NCBI GenBank assembly: GCA_036426205.1
Contig: CM071579.1
Span: 17,497,219-17,561,218, forward strand
Direction: 5' to 3'
DNA: 64,000 nucleotides
From: Ascaphus truei
Lineage: Eukaryota; Chordata; Amphibia; Anura; Ascaphidae
Every line of letters starts with the position of its first letter. Positions within the stretch are counted from its first letter, which is position 1. This document shows, piece by piece, positions 33,410 to 43,961 of this stretch. The notes under the pieces were generated by a model. The model was not told where the DNA came from. It did not search any database and worked only from the letters and a program-made list of their open reading frames with translations. Made by a program: the position numbers and the translations under genes.

Positions 33410-33948
33410 TAGAAGTGGCCGGTGGTGGATGTTCCAGCGGAAGATCGGCTGTGATGGGGGTCCCTTTGCGGCCAAACAGCGGCGGTCATTTGATTGCGGC
33501 GAAACGGCCGTGACCAAATGTCCCATTCCGAGAGCGCGGGGCCTCTGCAAGTGGCGGCATGTCCTCCTGCTACCATGCGACGACGCATCATCAAGGCGTG
33601 ACATCTATTAGTCACGGCGATGCGTGGTAGCAAGAGGAGTTGCCGGCTCCGGAGGAGGCAAGAGACCCCACGCACACACAATACACCGAACCCCACCACA
33701 CTCACAGCCGACTGTGGTCACATTCTGCGACGCTCTGCACCATTCTATCTCCCATTTATACGCCCAGGTGTAAGTCAAACATTCTGCATCAGATGGAAGA
33801 AACTGTTCCCACAGACAGTATGCCTCAGCTCTGCTCCCAAAGCGTCTGGACACACTCGTCTCTACGCTGGTCCGCACACCCTTGTTACAAAGTAACAAAC
33901 AACAACTGATTGCCAGACACTTTCCAATTGCTCGTTCATAGAGAAGAG
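33410..33948. other. CpG-rich unassigned DNA
   Basis: Carries several overlapping frames on both strands of 60-100 codons, none with a motif. GGCGATGCGTGGTAGCAAGA is complementary in part to CTACCATGCGACGACGCATC just upstream, so a hairpin is possible. Confidence 0.3.
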
Positions 33949-33950
33949 AG

Positions 33951-34300
33951 TAAGGCCTCGGACATGGTCAGCGCATAACGCTGACCCGTGCTGCTGCTCG
34001 GCACTGAGCCCCTGCAGCCGCAATGAGAGCAGCTTTAGCAGGGGCTCGCGCACGCGTCCGCACGCTTGGGGAAGTGTGTGTCTGACGGAGGTTTGAAATT
34101 TTGCGCTCGCCGGAGCGCAGGGCCGGTCACGTGAGCGGTTCGCCCAATGAGGGCGAACCAGCTCCGTGACGTCACTGGCCCGCCCCCGGCCCACCCGACA
34201 CGCCCACGGACGGCGCGCTGTGTAAGGCCAGGGAAATCACCGCTTTCCCTGAGCCTCAGCGCGCCTCCGCACTGATTTGGGCACTATGTCCCAGGCCTTA
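33951..34300. mobile_element. GC-rich foldback MITE, TAAGGCCTGGGACAT type
   Basis: Left TAAGGCCTCGGACATGGT and inverted right TAAGGCCTGGGACATAGT form the ends of a 350-base element with very high CpG. The ends start with the same TAAGGCC as the elements at 6272 and 37827. Confidence 0.65.
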
Positions 34301-34345
34301 GTGGAGACGCAGTGTCGGGATTTCATGTCCTACTAGCATCTACTA

Positions 34346-34535
34346 CAAGGGCGGCTCAACTCCAGCCCTCAAAACCCTCCCCAACAGGTCAGGTGTTCAG
34401 GCTATCCCTGCTTCAGCACCGGGGGATGCAGTCAAAGACTGTGCCACTGATTGAGCCACCTGTGCTGAAGCAGGGATATGCTGGACACCTGACCTGTTGG
34501 GGAGGGATCTTGAGGACTAGAGTTGAGCGCCCTTG
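34346..34535. mobile_element. hAT-type MITE, copy 8, GCTCAA subfamily
   Basis: Ends CAAGGGCGGCTCAACTCC and GAGTTGAGCGCCCTTG. Flanks atctacta (34338-34345) and atctacca (34536-34543) match at 7 of 8. Its ends match the 20584 copy better than the others. Confidence 0.85.
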
Positions 34536-34544
34536 ATCTACCAG

Positions 34545-35225
34545 AAGTAAATGTCCAAAAAGAAAGAGAAAGCCGCTTCTTACCCTGGCGGAATAAGCCC
34601 GATTTGTTTGTTCTCCACGGAGTATTTATTTGTAATATGTGCGTGACATGTTTCTATGTGTTCGATCTCCGTGCCACAGAGCCAAGTGACTCGTTAGAGT
34701 TTCAGGGCTAATATAAGCACATAGAGGTAAGAGAGACATATCTAACCTTTCCAATCCCAGGTACTTCAGTTTCAATGACTTGCTTTTGGGCATTGAACCC
34801 TGGCTGCAAAGCGCGCAGAACAGATTCCCCTCGGTGGGACCTGATGTAAATGGAAAACTTGGAAGCCGCCAGAGGCAAGGTCTTATCTCTGCATTAATAA
34901 CGTGAGCCGTGGCGCCTTGATATACATCTGTTTTGAGTTCGTTTTGCCTGGAAACCTCTACGGTCTCTTTCATTTCAGTCTTGTTTTATGTAAAGCTGTT
35001 TCTTTAACCCCTACAGTGCTGCAGGGGACTGCAGTCCCATTAGGAGAATGCACTGTCAGCACCAGCAGGGTGAGTGTGCTGAGATATTAAATGTATACAC
35101 GGGTTGGCACGCAGCATTTTCTCTCTACCTGCTGAAGTATCAAACAGTTTTGTTACTTAGGTTTTCTCCACTTGATGATGTTTGTTGGCAAGTAATAAAT
35201 ATTTTATTTACAATTTTTTTTATAC
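34545..35225. other. No recognisable feature
   Basis: Mixed sequence. The short frames are unsupported. Confidence 0.3.
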
Positions 35226-35227
35226 CG

Positions 35228-35462
35228 GTTTGAAGCAGGGGGTCTTCAGAGCTGCACTGCTTTAATTTGAACTCTGAGGACACCCTGCTTCTTGATATAC
35301 TTACCTCCGTAGGGGGTGCTGGTAGAAGCTCTCTCTGGGCGTGTTGGAGCTAATATTATGGCGGCTTAAATGTCCCGCCTCCTGTGAGCCAATAGGAAGC
35401 TGTGATGTCATCCCTTGCGGCTTCTTATTGGCCTGCGTTGGCCAGTTTTTGGATATAATAAG
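35228..35462. repeat. Dispersed repeat, GCAGGGGGTC / TACTTACCTCCGTAGGGG family, copy 1
   Basis: Contains GAAGCAGGGGGTC, ACTTACCTCCGTAGGGGGTG and CCAATAGGAAGC, all also present in the copy at 35893. The type (LTR-like or SINE-like) is not clear. Confidence 0.55.
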
Positions 35463-35892
35463 CTTTGTGGATCAGCGTTAACCTCAGGGGTTAAATAATG
35501 GCTTCCCCTTTTTTTGTACCCTTTTCCTGCCAAGCAAAGCGTTGCCAACCCCTGCAGCAGTGAGAGGGTTAACTCTTACATCTCGGCAGTATTGCTCCAA
35601 CGTACCCTGATAGATGGACAATAAGAGAAGCGTACCTTTATATATAGACGTGTGAGGCTCAACGAGCATTTTATTGCTATACACACCCTATCCCTCCGGA
35701 ACATGGCTCGTCAACTGGTGGCACTCAGGTCAAACGTTGTCCGTGAAGATCCACGGACTGTCTGTTCCTTATAATTGCACTGCAAGCGATCACATTGAAA
35801 TGCACTTGTAAGCTAAGGTCATGTAAATATATGTGGTACAGGTTTTACCAACGCTCGCACAATGTTGACGTATAATCATTGTTAAATCCATT

Positions 35893-36172
35893 TCAGCTCG
35901 GGGGACCCCCTGCTTTTGGAGATACTTACCTCCGTAGGGGGTGCCAGTAGCCCCTCCAACTCACTGGCAGCGATCACGTAATTGTCGCTTTTCGAACCTT
36001 CCATGCCCTGCGGGCCAATAGGAAGCCGTGACATCATATGGGCCCACGTAACGCGGGAGCTTTAAAAATCAGAGCGATACCAGCACCCTGGTAACTACCT
36101 CTGGAAGCAGGGGGTCCCCGGAGCTGAAATAAACGGGGGTTCATCTCCGGAGATCCCCTGCTTCAATCCTAG
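35893..36172. repeat. Dispersed repeat, same family, copy 2
   Basis: Shares ACTTACCTCCGTAGGGGGTG and CCAATAGGAAGC with the copy at 35228. It ends in a hairpin where AGCAGGGGGTCCCCGGAGCT is followed by CTCCGGAGATCCCCTGCTT. Confidence 0.6.
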
Positions 36173-36174
36173 GT

Positions 36175-37037
36175 TTAAAAAAAAATTACAAAGTTGCCCG
36201 GTTGGATTTCTCCTTTAAGTCTTTAAATGTATCCAAAATGACATTACAATGCTCTTGCGGTCCTTCTACTCCTAATTTTCTTTTGCATCCGGCCCCTTTG
36301 TGAACACTAGTGGAAGAGCCCTGTTCTAGAATCCACTGGTGTACTTCTTGTTATGTCTAGAAACGTAACACCTCTCTTTCTGGAAGTCTCCGGACCTGAG
36401 AAGGTTCTTCAGGTTGGCCGAGACTGAGAGCACATCCAGAGCCACAAATAATGGTGAAATAGGGTATGGGTGGGGGGCTACTGGAGAGGAGGGAGGACCA
36501 TGAGATCTGACAATCCACAATAATTCAGAATGTATTCTTTTTTTAATCAAATTATTATTATTTTTGTACAAATTGCTTCACTGAAACAACAAGACAGATG
36601 GAAGGCAGTGAAGGTTATTATATGAAAACGTGATTTTGACCTCAGATTGTGCACCTTTATCGGGACTTTATCACCAAGGAATGCACATAAAAATGATATG
36701 GACCGTGAAGCTTACTTGCCTTTGAATTTTCATTGAGTCAACAGCACAAAGAAAACCAACTTCTAAACATATAAGCAAAAAGAAGAGTGGCAAACAACAG
36801 ATACAACTTCTGGCTGCCAGCTATGGAGTGTCTAACAACAAAAGAAAAACATTAAATATTACAATATACTGGGTGGGGCGGGGGGGAGTTGTGCGATTTA
36901 TCTGAACCCAAAATGAATGGAATATCCTCTTATTGTGCTGATTATTTGTTACACAATTTACAATTTGTTGATGACCCACTTGGCACTGCAAATGTTCCCA
37001 TTACCCTGTCTATCCCATTTCCATCTTCGTCACGTAC
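36175..37037. other. No recognisable feature
   Basis: AT-leaning with a G run near 36878. No repeat end or frame supported. Confidence 0.3.
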
Positions 37038-37690
37038 ATTACAGTAAGGCTACGTGTACAAAAATACTAAATGGCGCTCAAACACTCAATCTAAGTGCAA
37101 CAGTGCAGTAACAGTGATAATACAAGGTGATATAAAACAAAATACTCGTGCACAAAAATAAGAAAAAAGACACTCAAAGCCTTCACGGACTAGTTCCCAC
37201 GTCCACACTCAAAGCAAAAACGAAATATCAGGGGAGCGTCAGTATCTGAAATAAAATAAATAAACTACCATAGTGCATAACGTTAACAATTAAACATAGA
37301 GCAGGTAGAACTCCATAGGAATATGCTAGATCATGGATGATATATCAAACATCAGTCATAAACCAGGAAATTGGGAGAAAAAGACCCAGTAGAGAGACAC
37401 ACAGCCGAGATGTAAAAATGCCAAAAACACTTTATCCGACAATAGTAAAAATCAAGGCTTCCAGGATACCAGATGGTATAAGGCGTTGGTTTAAGAGTGA
37501 TCTTGATGCCGAGTCGCGACCTCGGGAAACTCCCTCACGCAACCGCCTCCTTCACTGGCTCCGTCCTTGCTGCTAGTCTACGCCGACACGTCACTTCCGG
37601 TTTGCACGTTGGTAACTGGCTTCACTGAGCTGCTGCTGTAGAACGGTAGCTTGTCTCCCTCTAGGATCTTAATTCGCTGAGTGGTCGCCT

Positions 37691-37729
37691 CTCAACGCGT
37701 TTCGCGTGCAAGTCGACGCTTCGTCGGAT
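37691..37729 (-). ncRNA. Hammerhead-like motif, degenerate
   Basis: Core CCGACGA (C3 at 37727, G8 at 37722) has U4 changed to C. Extra A, stem II GCGU/ACGC, GAAA, palindromic ACGCGU, triplet GUU. Stem I is not convincing. Confidence 0.4.
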
Positions 37730-37826
37730 TGCTTTAAACCTTATAGAAGGCTATCTTATATACACCTCCATTATTACACTGACCTTTTCTCCCTATTGGT
37801 CTGAGTGGTAATTAGATCTAAATTGA

Positions 37827-38598
37827 CAAGGCCTCGTCCCGCTGCGCTCTGTTGCACTGGCGGCAATGTCGGAGTTCCCCACCAGCAGGGGAATCCCGCG
37901 AGCCGGTCCCGGTCCCCACTGGCGGCACGCTGACACAACGCGTGTCGCGCGTCAGCCGCGGAGACACCAGAGAAATGGTGTTTTCTTAGCTTTGACGCGT
38001 GACGGTGTGGCTGTGAGCACAATGGGGAGGGGAGGCTTCGGGAGGAGGAGAGGCTTCGGGGAGCGGGGAGGAGTGTGGAGTGAAAGCAGGTGAGTGGCCT
38101 TTCTCTGTTGTGTGTCTAGTGCGTGCTGTCTCGTGTGGTGTATGTGTCGTGTGGTTGTGGTGCCCGCCGTGGTCTGGTGTGTGTGGGTGTATGAGTGCGT
38201 TTGAGGGCCTCCTTTTGTCGTCTGCGGGGGTGTGTGTGTGTATGAGTCGGGAGTGCCGGCCTGTGGGGGTGTGCGCGTGTATGAATGAGTGCCTGGCGTT
38301 TGTGTGTGTGTGTTTAAACTTACCTTCCAGCTCCAGCCCGAGTCCGTGGAGGAGGGGGGGGGGGGAAGTAGCGGGTCCCTCCCTCAAGCCAGCCCCCCCC
38401 TCCCTGTCAAAAACCCCCACTCCCGCCCACCTCCCGATCAAACCTCCCCCTCCGCCCACCTCACCACACCCCAACACGCTCCCCCGCCCACCTCCCCTCC
38501 GCTCCCGCTCCCTACAGACCGGATGCGGTCTGTGTATCTCAGCGCACCGCCTGTCAGCAGCGCAGGTGCGCTGACTCTGGGAGCGGGGCCTTAGCCTA
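37827..38598 (-). mobile_element. GC-rich foldback element, copy 2, nested in the PLE
   Basis: Reverse-orientation relative of 6272-6950. The right end, read on the minus strand, starts AGGCTAAGGCCCCGCTCCCA. The left end is AAGGCCTCGTCCCGCTGCGC. The paired CGAAGCCTCC units and GCTCACAGCCACACC block correspond between copies. Its internal array is GTGTGTATGAGTG-like, unlike copy 1. It interrupts the PLE and is therefore younger than it. Confidence 0.7.
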
Positions 38599-38794
38599 AG
38601 TCACTAATTGCCCTTACATACAATTTAAATCGTGCACAAAGTTTATACAATAGAATTAAAATTCAATATTTAATATAATCAATTTAAAAGACTTCATTAA
38701 TTGCAAAACATTTGTACTTTAAAACATATAATAAAATATATATAAAACTATAGAGAAACTATAGTATGAATACATAATCCCCACTTAGTCCAAA

Positions 38795-39085
38795 AAGACT
38801 TTGAGAAGTTAGTCAAATCTGAAAAAAGATTTGAAAATAATCTAAATAACATTGAAAGAAAGGCCTTAAAAACTCTACAGGAAGATAACTCAGGTAGTTA
38901 TAAAACAAGCCGACACAAAGGAGGTGGAGTGGCTATCTGATAGAAAAGACTATATTGCAGAGTCTCAAAGAATTTTAGGAGACAGTCAAACATACCTACC
39001 TCTGAAAAAAGATCCTACAGTAGAATTTCAGAAAGAACTCAAAATCCTGCTAGATATGGGTAAGATGAATGAAGTAATAAATACA
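38795..39085 (+). pseudogene. Penelope-like RT, N-terminal fragment
   Basis: The first frame has PHLVQKDFEKLVKSEKRF and ends KGGGVAI at two stops (near 38934). After a frameshift the reading continues DRKDYIAESQRIL, GDSQTYLPL and DPTVEFQKELKILLDMG. The order KGGG.V..(D)R.DY...........LKDPT..F.KEL matches the start of PLE reverse transcriptases, where the first fingers region begins. Coding stops abruptly where the terminal sequence begins, so an internal deletion joined the two. Confidence 0.65.
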
Positions 39086-39504
39086 GTTACCAACGTGCAA
39101 ACCGGAAGTGACGTGTCGGCGTAGACTAGCAGCAAGGACGGAGACAGTGAAGGAGGCGGTTGCGTGAGGGAGTTTCCCAGGTCGCGACTCGGCATCAGAT
39201 CACTCTTAAACCAACGCCTTTATCCATCTGGTATCCTGAAGCCTTGATTTTTACTATTGTCGGATAAGTGTTTTTGGCATTTTTTACATCTCGGCTGTGT
39301 GTCTCTCTACTGGGCCTTTTTTCTCCCAATTTCCTGGTTTATTGACTGATGTTTGATATATCTAACCATGATCTAGCATATCCTATGGAGTTCTACCTGC
39401 TCATGTTTAATTGTAACGTTATGCACTATGGTAGTTTATTTATTTTATTTCAGATACTGACGCTCCCCTGATATTTCATTTTTGATTACAGTAAGGCTAC
39501 CGGT

Positions 39505-40370
39505 TAGGGGTTAAAAAATCATTCTAAAGTGCTTTATAATTAAGCCCAAAAATGTATGGTGTGTTCCCTGACATTTGTTTTCTGGCTTTCTGATCCAAAT
39601 TTGCAAAGCTATGTAACATATTTCATAGTAATGAACAAATGTTAGAAACGCTTGAAAAGATGTTACACGGCTGAGTATTCGCACTCCCAGCAAGTGTTGG
39701 TTAAAGGACAGCATCCTTTAGAGAAGTGAATGGAGTCAGAGATGGAAGACATGCAGGATTCTGGGTAATACATCACAGTAAAGCTGTGTTATACAGCAGA
39801 CATATGCTTATAGGGGTCCATGCTAAAATGGACAAGAAGTACAAAGTAAGGAAGTAAAGACACACTGTGCTCGTTTGCATGTCATTACCCAGAATCCCTG
39901 ACTGCAGTGGAAGCACTGTATGCTAAGCAATTCATTTGGAAAGACAGGTTCGCAGACCTGTGTGAGAGACAAGTGGATATGCTCACAAGCGGTATTTTTA
40001 TTTAGGGTTCTGAGTAAAACGTTCTTAGCTTTCTCATAATGTTATAAGGAGATTGTAACAGGGGACTTATCCCTGTTCACAAATGTGCCTCTAATCCAGC
40101 AGTATGGTGGTTAACTGCTGGTAGCAAATTAACTAACACCACCTGGCTGATTACAGGTGGTAGAAAAAGCCTGCCTTTGAGACAGGAATGGGGGACTCCT
40201 TAGCTCATGTGTGAGCTGACAGGAAACAGAGCAGAGGTTCTTGAGTCTCCCAGGAGAAGCTGACCAGGAACAAGATCTCTGAGCTGACAAATAAGACTTC
40301 TAAACCGGATTGCTGATAATCCAGAGAAAAGGCAGCAACCCTGGAAACGATAGACTTTATTTTCCATTGA
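39505..40370. other. Unassigned DNA containing one octamer-repeat copy
   Basis: Apart from the repeat at about 39860-39990 nothing is recognisable. 40060-40330 has mixed composition without coding evidence. Confidence 0.3.
39860..39990 (-). repeat. Dispersed repeat with ATGCAAA word, copy 1
   Basis: TGCTCGTTTGCATGTCATTA and CAGAATCCCTGACTGCAGTG are the inverse of segments at 47690-47815 and 58528-58640. The element limits are approximate. Confidence 0.5.
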
Positions 40371-40376
40371 CGTTGG

Positions 40377-40377
<1 letters not shown>

Positions 40378-40420
<43 letters not shown>

Positions 40421-40440
40421 AGTAATATATATAGATATAT
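40378..40440. repeat. (TA)n microsatellite
   Basis: TA run with a few interruptions. Confidence 0.9.
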
Positions 40441-41014
40441 ATTTATATGACTTGGCCTGATGAATAGCCTGGGTACAGCCACCCAGTTAAAAGGGTCTGG
40501 AATAGAAGGATACATATATGCCAAAGTGGAGCAAGTTTTATTGGGCTCACTATTTCTCTGATGTTGATTTTTGCTGTGTTTAAAGCGACAGGCACAATAA
40601 AGCCTTGTTTTAATTTCACCTTAAAAACAGTCTCCATTATGTATCTCTGCACATGTCCTCCTACAGAGATGTATCAAAAAGTGTCCCCAGATTTGATCCA
40701 GTTTGCCTTTTGGTGTTTGTGTCAAATAAATCCGCCAGGTCTGAGGTGGCGGTAACCTCTGTTCCTGAGCAAACTGCAGCATTCAAAAAGCCTCATGCAT
40801 AGGTCCCTTGGGCAGATTATCTTCCTGGAGACATAATTAGGCGATTACGTCATTTTCGTAGTGTTCCGCATTACACACTGATACTGCGTGCTCTGAGACA
40901 ACTTAGCATTTCCCACTGATGACTTAATGTTGATCAACTTGGTGAGAGGAAAAAAATGAATCAATCACTTGCTACCATTACTACTTCTGTATAATTCACT
41001 ACGTCAGGACCCAG

Positions 41015-41049
41015 ATTGAGAAAGGATCATGGCGAGCCGAAACTATTGC
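41015..41049 (+). ncRNA. Hammerhead-like motif with U3-A8 core, degenerate
   Basis: Core UUGAGAA (U3 at 41016, A8 at 41021), extra A, stem II GGAUC/GAGCC with one mismatch, GAAA at 41039-41042, then CUAUUG where a palindrome would be expected. Stem I 5' strand is replaced by the target duplication. Confidence 0.35.
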
Positions 41050-41267
41050 TATTTTTCAATATTTTTTCAATATTTTTTCAATATTTTTTCAATTTTTTCA
41101 ATTTTTCCTGATGTCTGCAAAAATCGTTGAATAATCTGTAAATCTGTTGTACTTTTTGCACCTCTTTGTCCCACGTGCACCAACTATCTGTATTATATAT
41201 TTTCCGCTTTACATATCTCTAATTTTTTCCCAAAGTTTTTTGCGCTGGACCTTTCTTTTCTATTTTT
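41015..41267 (+). mobile_element. Short ribozyme-headed retroelement fragment with target duplication
   Basis: Flanks actacgtcaggacccag (40998-41014) and actacatcaggactcag (41268-41284) match at 15 of 17. The 253-base insert starts one base before a hammerhead-like core and continues with a triplicated CAATATTTTTT array. No coding. By its motif it is a PLE-type end. Confidence 0.6.
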
Positions 41268-41319
41268 ACTACATCAGGACTCAGTATTTCCTATACTGTA
41301 AAACCACCATTTCCCACTG

Positions 41320-41380
41320 CAAATAAATGCAGCTGGAATCCATTTTTTTCGCCTGGCAGCAAATTAGTTAATTATATATG

Positions 41381-41413
<33 letters not shown>

Positions 41414-41815
41414 TGTGTGTGAATATATTATAATTTATATAAATATATATATGATATATATATTATATATATATATAATATATATAGATATATATGTCTA
41501 TATAGATATATATACCACTGTCATTAAGGTTATGGTGGGTATAAAAAAAGTGACCAAAAAACCCCCACAGTTAAACAAATAAAGCAACTACAGTATATTT
41601 GCAGTTGCTATATCATATAATGGCATATATTCTTAGATATATGATATATATATATAGTAGTATATATATAATATATGTATATGATTATATTATATATATA
41701 TATATACACACACGCACACACACACACATTTAAACTCTTTGTCCCTCCTTTTGTTGTATTGTATTTTATTTAAGTTGTGTTTTGTTGTATGTTTGTTATA
41801 TTATTTATAAACTAC
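41320..41815. repeat. TA/TG microsatellites inside a dispersed repeat
   Basis: GCAAATAAATGCAGCTGGAA at 41320 recurs as GCAAATAAATGCAGATGGAA at 47599, followed in both by a ...CTGGCAGC...TTA word and TA runs. Several TA tracts (41369-41398, 41435-41515, 41640-41706) and short TG and CA tracts are embedded. Confidence 0.65.
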
Positions 41816-41879
41816 ACCCACACTCTTAGACCTGAAAACCCACTTGAAAGAATTAATCTCAAATGTGCTTTGGATTTAG

Positions 41880-42223
41880 TTTAATTAACAGGGAGTTTAT
41901 ATAGGGGTGTGTAGTGCCTTTATATTTTAACCCCTGATGAAGTCGGAACGTTACCGACGAAACGCGTAGGGTGTTTTTGCACTTGTCTGTGGGACTTTTC
42001 CTAGCATTTGACACTCATTGCCATGGGGGAACCGGGAAGCTGAGGAACTACATTGCTGTACTCAGTTCTGGAGGAAGAGCTGTGTGTGCTCACCATGCGA
42101 CCGGAAGTGGATGCGTGTCACCAGCCACACTAGGAAGTAGTGTTCCTGATAGCAGTCTTTACCTGGCACCCAAGGAATTGTCCTATGTGTACCAAATACT
42201 TTTTATTCAGCCACACTTGTGTG
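41880..42223 (+). mobile_element. PLE-type 3' end with intact hammerhead
   Basis: A hammerhead motif at 41930-41972 is followed by about 250 bases of terminal sequence containing GACCGGAAGTGGATGCGTGT. No coding. The unit abuts the chromovirus LTR. The left limit is approximate. Confidence 0.5.
41930..41972 (+). ncRNA. Hammerhead ribozyme motif, intact core
   Basis: Stem I ACCC (41930-41933) pairs with GGGU (41969-41972). The core CUGAUGA is at 41934-41940, then extra A, stem II GUCGG/CCGAC with loop AACGUUA, and GAAA at 41959-41962. Stem III is the palindrome ACGCGU with triplet GUA; cleavage is expected after 41968. Every conserved core base is present. Together with the 10772 copy it is one of the two best candidates for activity here. 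Confidence 0.8.
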
Positions 42224-43019
42224 ATGACTCGGGGGTCACGTCGGTCGCAGCATGACCTCCCTTCACCTCTGTCCGCTCCCGCGGCTGTACAGCTTCCTCC
42301 TCGCCCGGCCCCCCTGCTGAGGGGACTTCCCCGTCCTCCCCGTTGGGTTGCTGCTGTCCTGCGCGGGGCTGGTGCTCGGCTGCCTGCCGTTGCTTCTGCG
42401 CACGCATCCCCTGCTGTTACGGAACACATTCCAGCACCAGCTAATTTATTCACTGCTCTTGCAGTGAAGCCCCACCTCCCTCCCACACGCTGGTTACTAG
42501 TTAACCCTACACCTTACCACCTGGCAGCGTATTATGGAAACCAATCCTGGAATTCTCCTAGGGCTCCTCCAGGCCTGCCTCCGTTAACCATTGGTCAGCC
42601 ACAGTACTTAATGCCTGTTCTGCCTCTCTCACATCGCTCGACATAGTCTCTGCTACAGATGTCTATTCTGGCTCTCCCTTTGTCTTCGTGCATTCAGGTT
42701 ACGACCCGGCTTGGCGGACGTGCTTACCTGGCTCTGGATCCCGACTCCCTCTTGACCCTGCAGCTTCTTCCATCCCTCAACCTCAGCTTGGACCTCGACC
42801 TTCCGGATCTCTCTCTTCCCGACCTTTGGCTAACGGCAACCACTTCGCTCCTTCAGTACCGGTACCGGCAAGTATTGCTACACCTATTGACACCTGGCCT
42901 GACAACGCCAAAACACTACACTCCGGACACGCTCCTTCTGCTGCGGGTGCGTGCACTTATACGTCCCCACCTCAGTATAAGGGACGAGTCTGGTCTGCGG
43001 GCAGCACCGGCGTAACATT
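42224..43019 (+). other. Putative 5' LTR and untranslated leader of the chromovirus
   Basis: Begins about TGTGATGACTCGGGGGTCAC, with the TG start typical of LTRs, and runs pyrimidine-rich to the gag ATG. No second LTR exists to define its end, and I cannot place the primer-binding site with confidence. The open frames here (for example 42140-42646) are not supported as genes. Confidence 0.45.
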
Positions 43020-43961
43020 ATGTCGAGCCCACAAGACGCAGACCAGACTGACATGGCCACCATGATGACGACCATGTATGAACAAGTCCAGGCCCTAACT
43101 GACCAAATGGCTCTCCTCACTCAACAGGTACAGGACGTTTCTTTTCAGGCACCACCTGGGACCGCACCGCCACTGTCGCCAGAACGGGGTACTGCCGCGA
43201 CTTCCGGCCCGAAGATCCCGGCACCTAAACCGTATGCAGGGGATCCACACGCCTGTCGCGGTTTTTTCAATCAGTGCGAGATCCAGTTTGAGATGGCTCC
43301 ACAGCAGTACTCCACTGTTCGCAAGAAAGTGGCATATGTGTACAGCCTGCTTACAGGGAAAGCACTGGCATAGGCCTCCCCAATTTGGGAACTCCGTCCC
43401 GATATCACCCGTGATTATGCAGCCTTTAGACGAGATTTTCGACAGGTCTTCGATACCCCCGCACGCCAAGAAACTGCCTCTGACTCTTTGCTTGAACTTT
43501 CCCAGGGACTTCGTTCCATGGCCCAGTACGCCTTGGAGTTCAGGACCATAGCAGCTGAAACACTATGGGGCCAAGAGGCTTTAGTCTCAGTCTTCTGGCG
43601 AGACTTAACAGATTCCGTCAAGGACGAACTCGCCTCACAACCCAGGCCAGGGCTTCTGGAGGAACTCATCTCCCAGGCCAATCAAGTGGATCAGCGCCTT
43701 CAGGTACGCCGCCTCCAACGCCAGCTTCCCCGATTTACACCCTTCCGTGCTCCTTTTCCGAGATTCTCTCCTACCACAGGGCCTGCCGTCTCCCGGCTAC
43801 CCGCTTTGGAGGCTCCGGAGCGGATGCAACTTGGAGTCCAGCGTTCCCGGACACCAATAAAGCAAGCTCGCCAAGTCGGTGGATTATGTTATGACTGCGG
43901 ATCCTCCGAGCATCTGATCCGTGAATGTCCACTACGCTCGGGAAACGACCAAACCCAGTGA
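43020..43961 (+). pseudogene. gag: Chromovirus gag, one in-frame stop
   Basis: The frame encodes the capsid and nucleocapsid polyprotein that packages the element RNA. It starts at ATG 43020 with a short coiled-coil-prone stretch. YAGDPHACRGFFNQCEIQFE is the hallmark of Sushi-type capsids, and a zinc knuckle CYDCGSSEHLIRECP (C-x2-C-x4-H-x4-C) lies near the C-terminus. A TAG at 43371-43373 interrupts it after 117 codons, where relatives usually have tryptophan; the same frame then continues to the stop at 43959-43961. The end carries a candidate frameshift heptamer leading into pol. Length (about 313 codons) is normal for the family. Confidence 0.85.

Larger units (their letters stand above)
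30640..33410. repeat. CCCTAA-like imperfect repeat, split by a hAT insertion
   Basis: The words CCCTAAAGCC, TTACCCTAACCGCTAAAAC and CCCCTACAC recur irregularly at 30640-30713 and again at 33295-33405. The hAT element between explains the split. The units are not regular TTAGGG, so I do not call it telomeric. Confidence 0.5.
37054..39484 (+). mobile_element. Penelope-like element with inverted termini and target duplication
   Basis: The unit is flanked by a perfect 16-base duplication, attacagtaaggctac, at 37038-37053 and 39485-39500. Its left end (about 37195-37615, minus) and right end (about 39095-39484, plus) are inverted copies over some 400 bases. The left copy extends through a hammerhead-like motif. 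Between them lie a nested GC-rich element (37827-38598) and an N-terminal RT fragment. Most of RT and all of the endonuclease are deleted at a junction near 39085. Confidence 0.75.
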
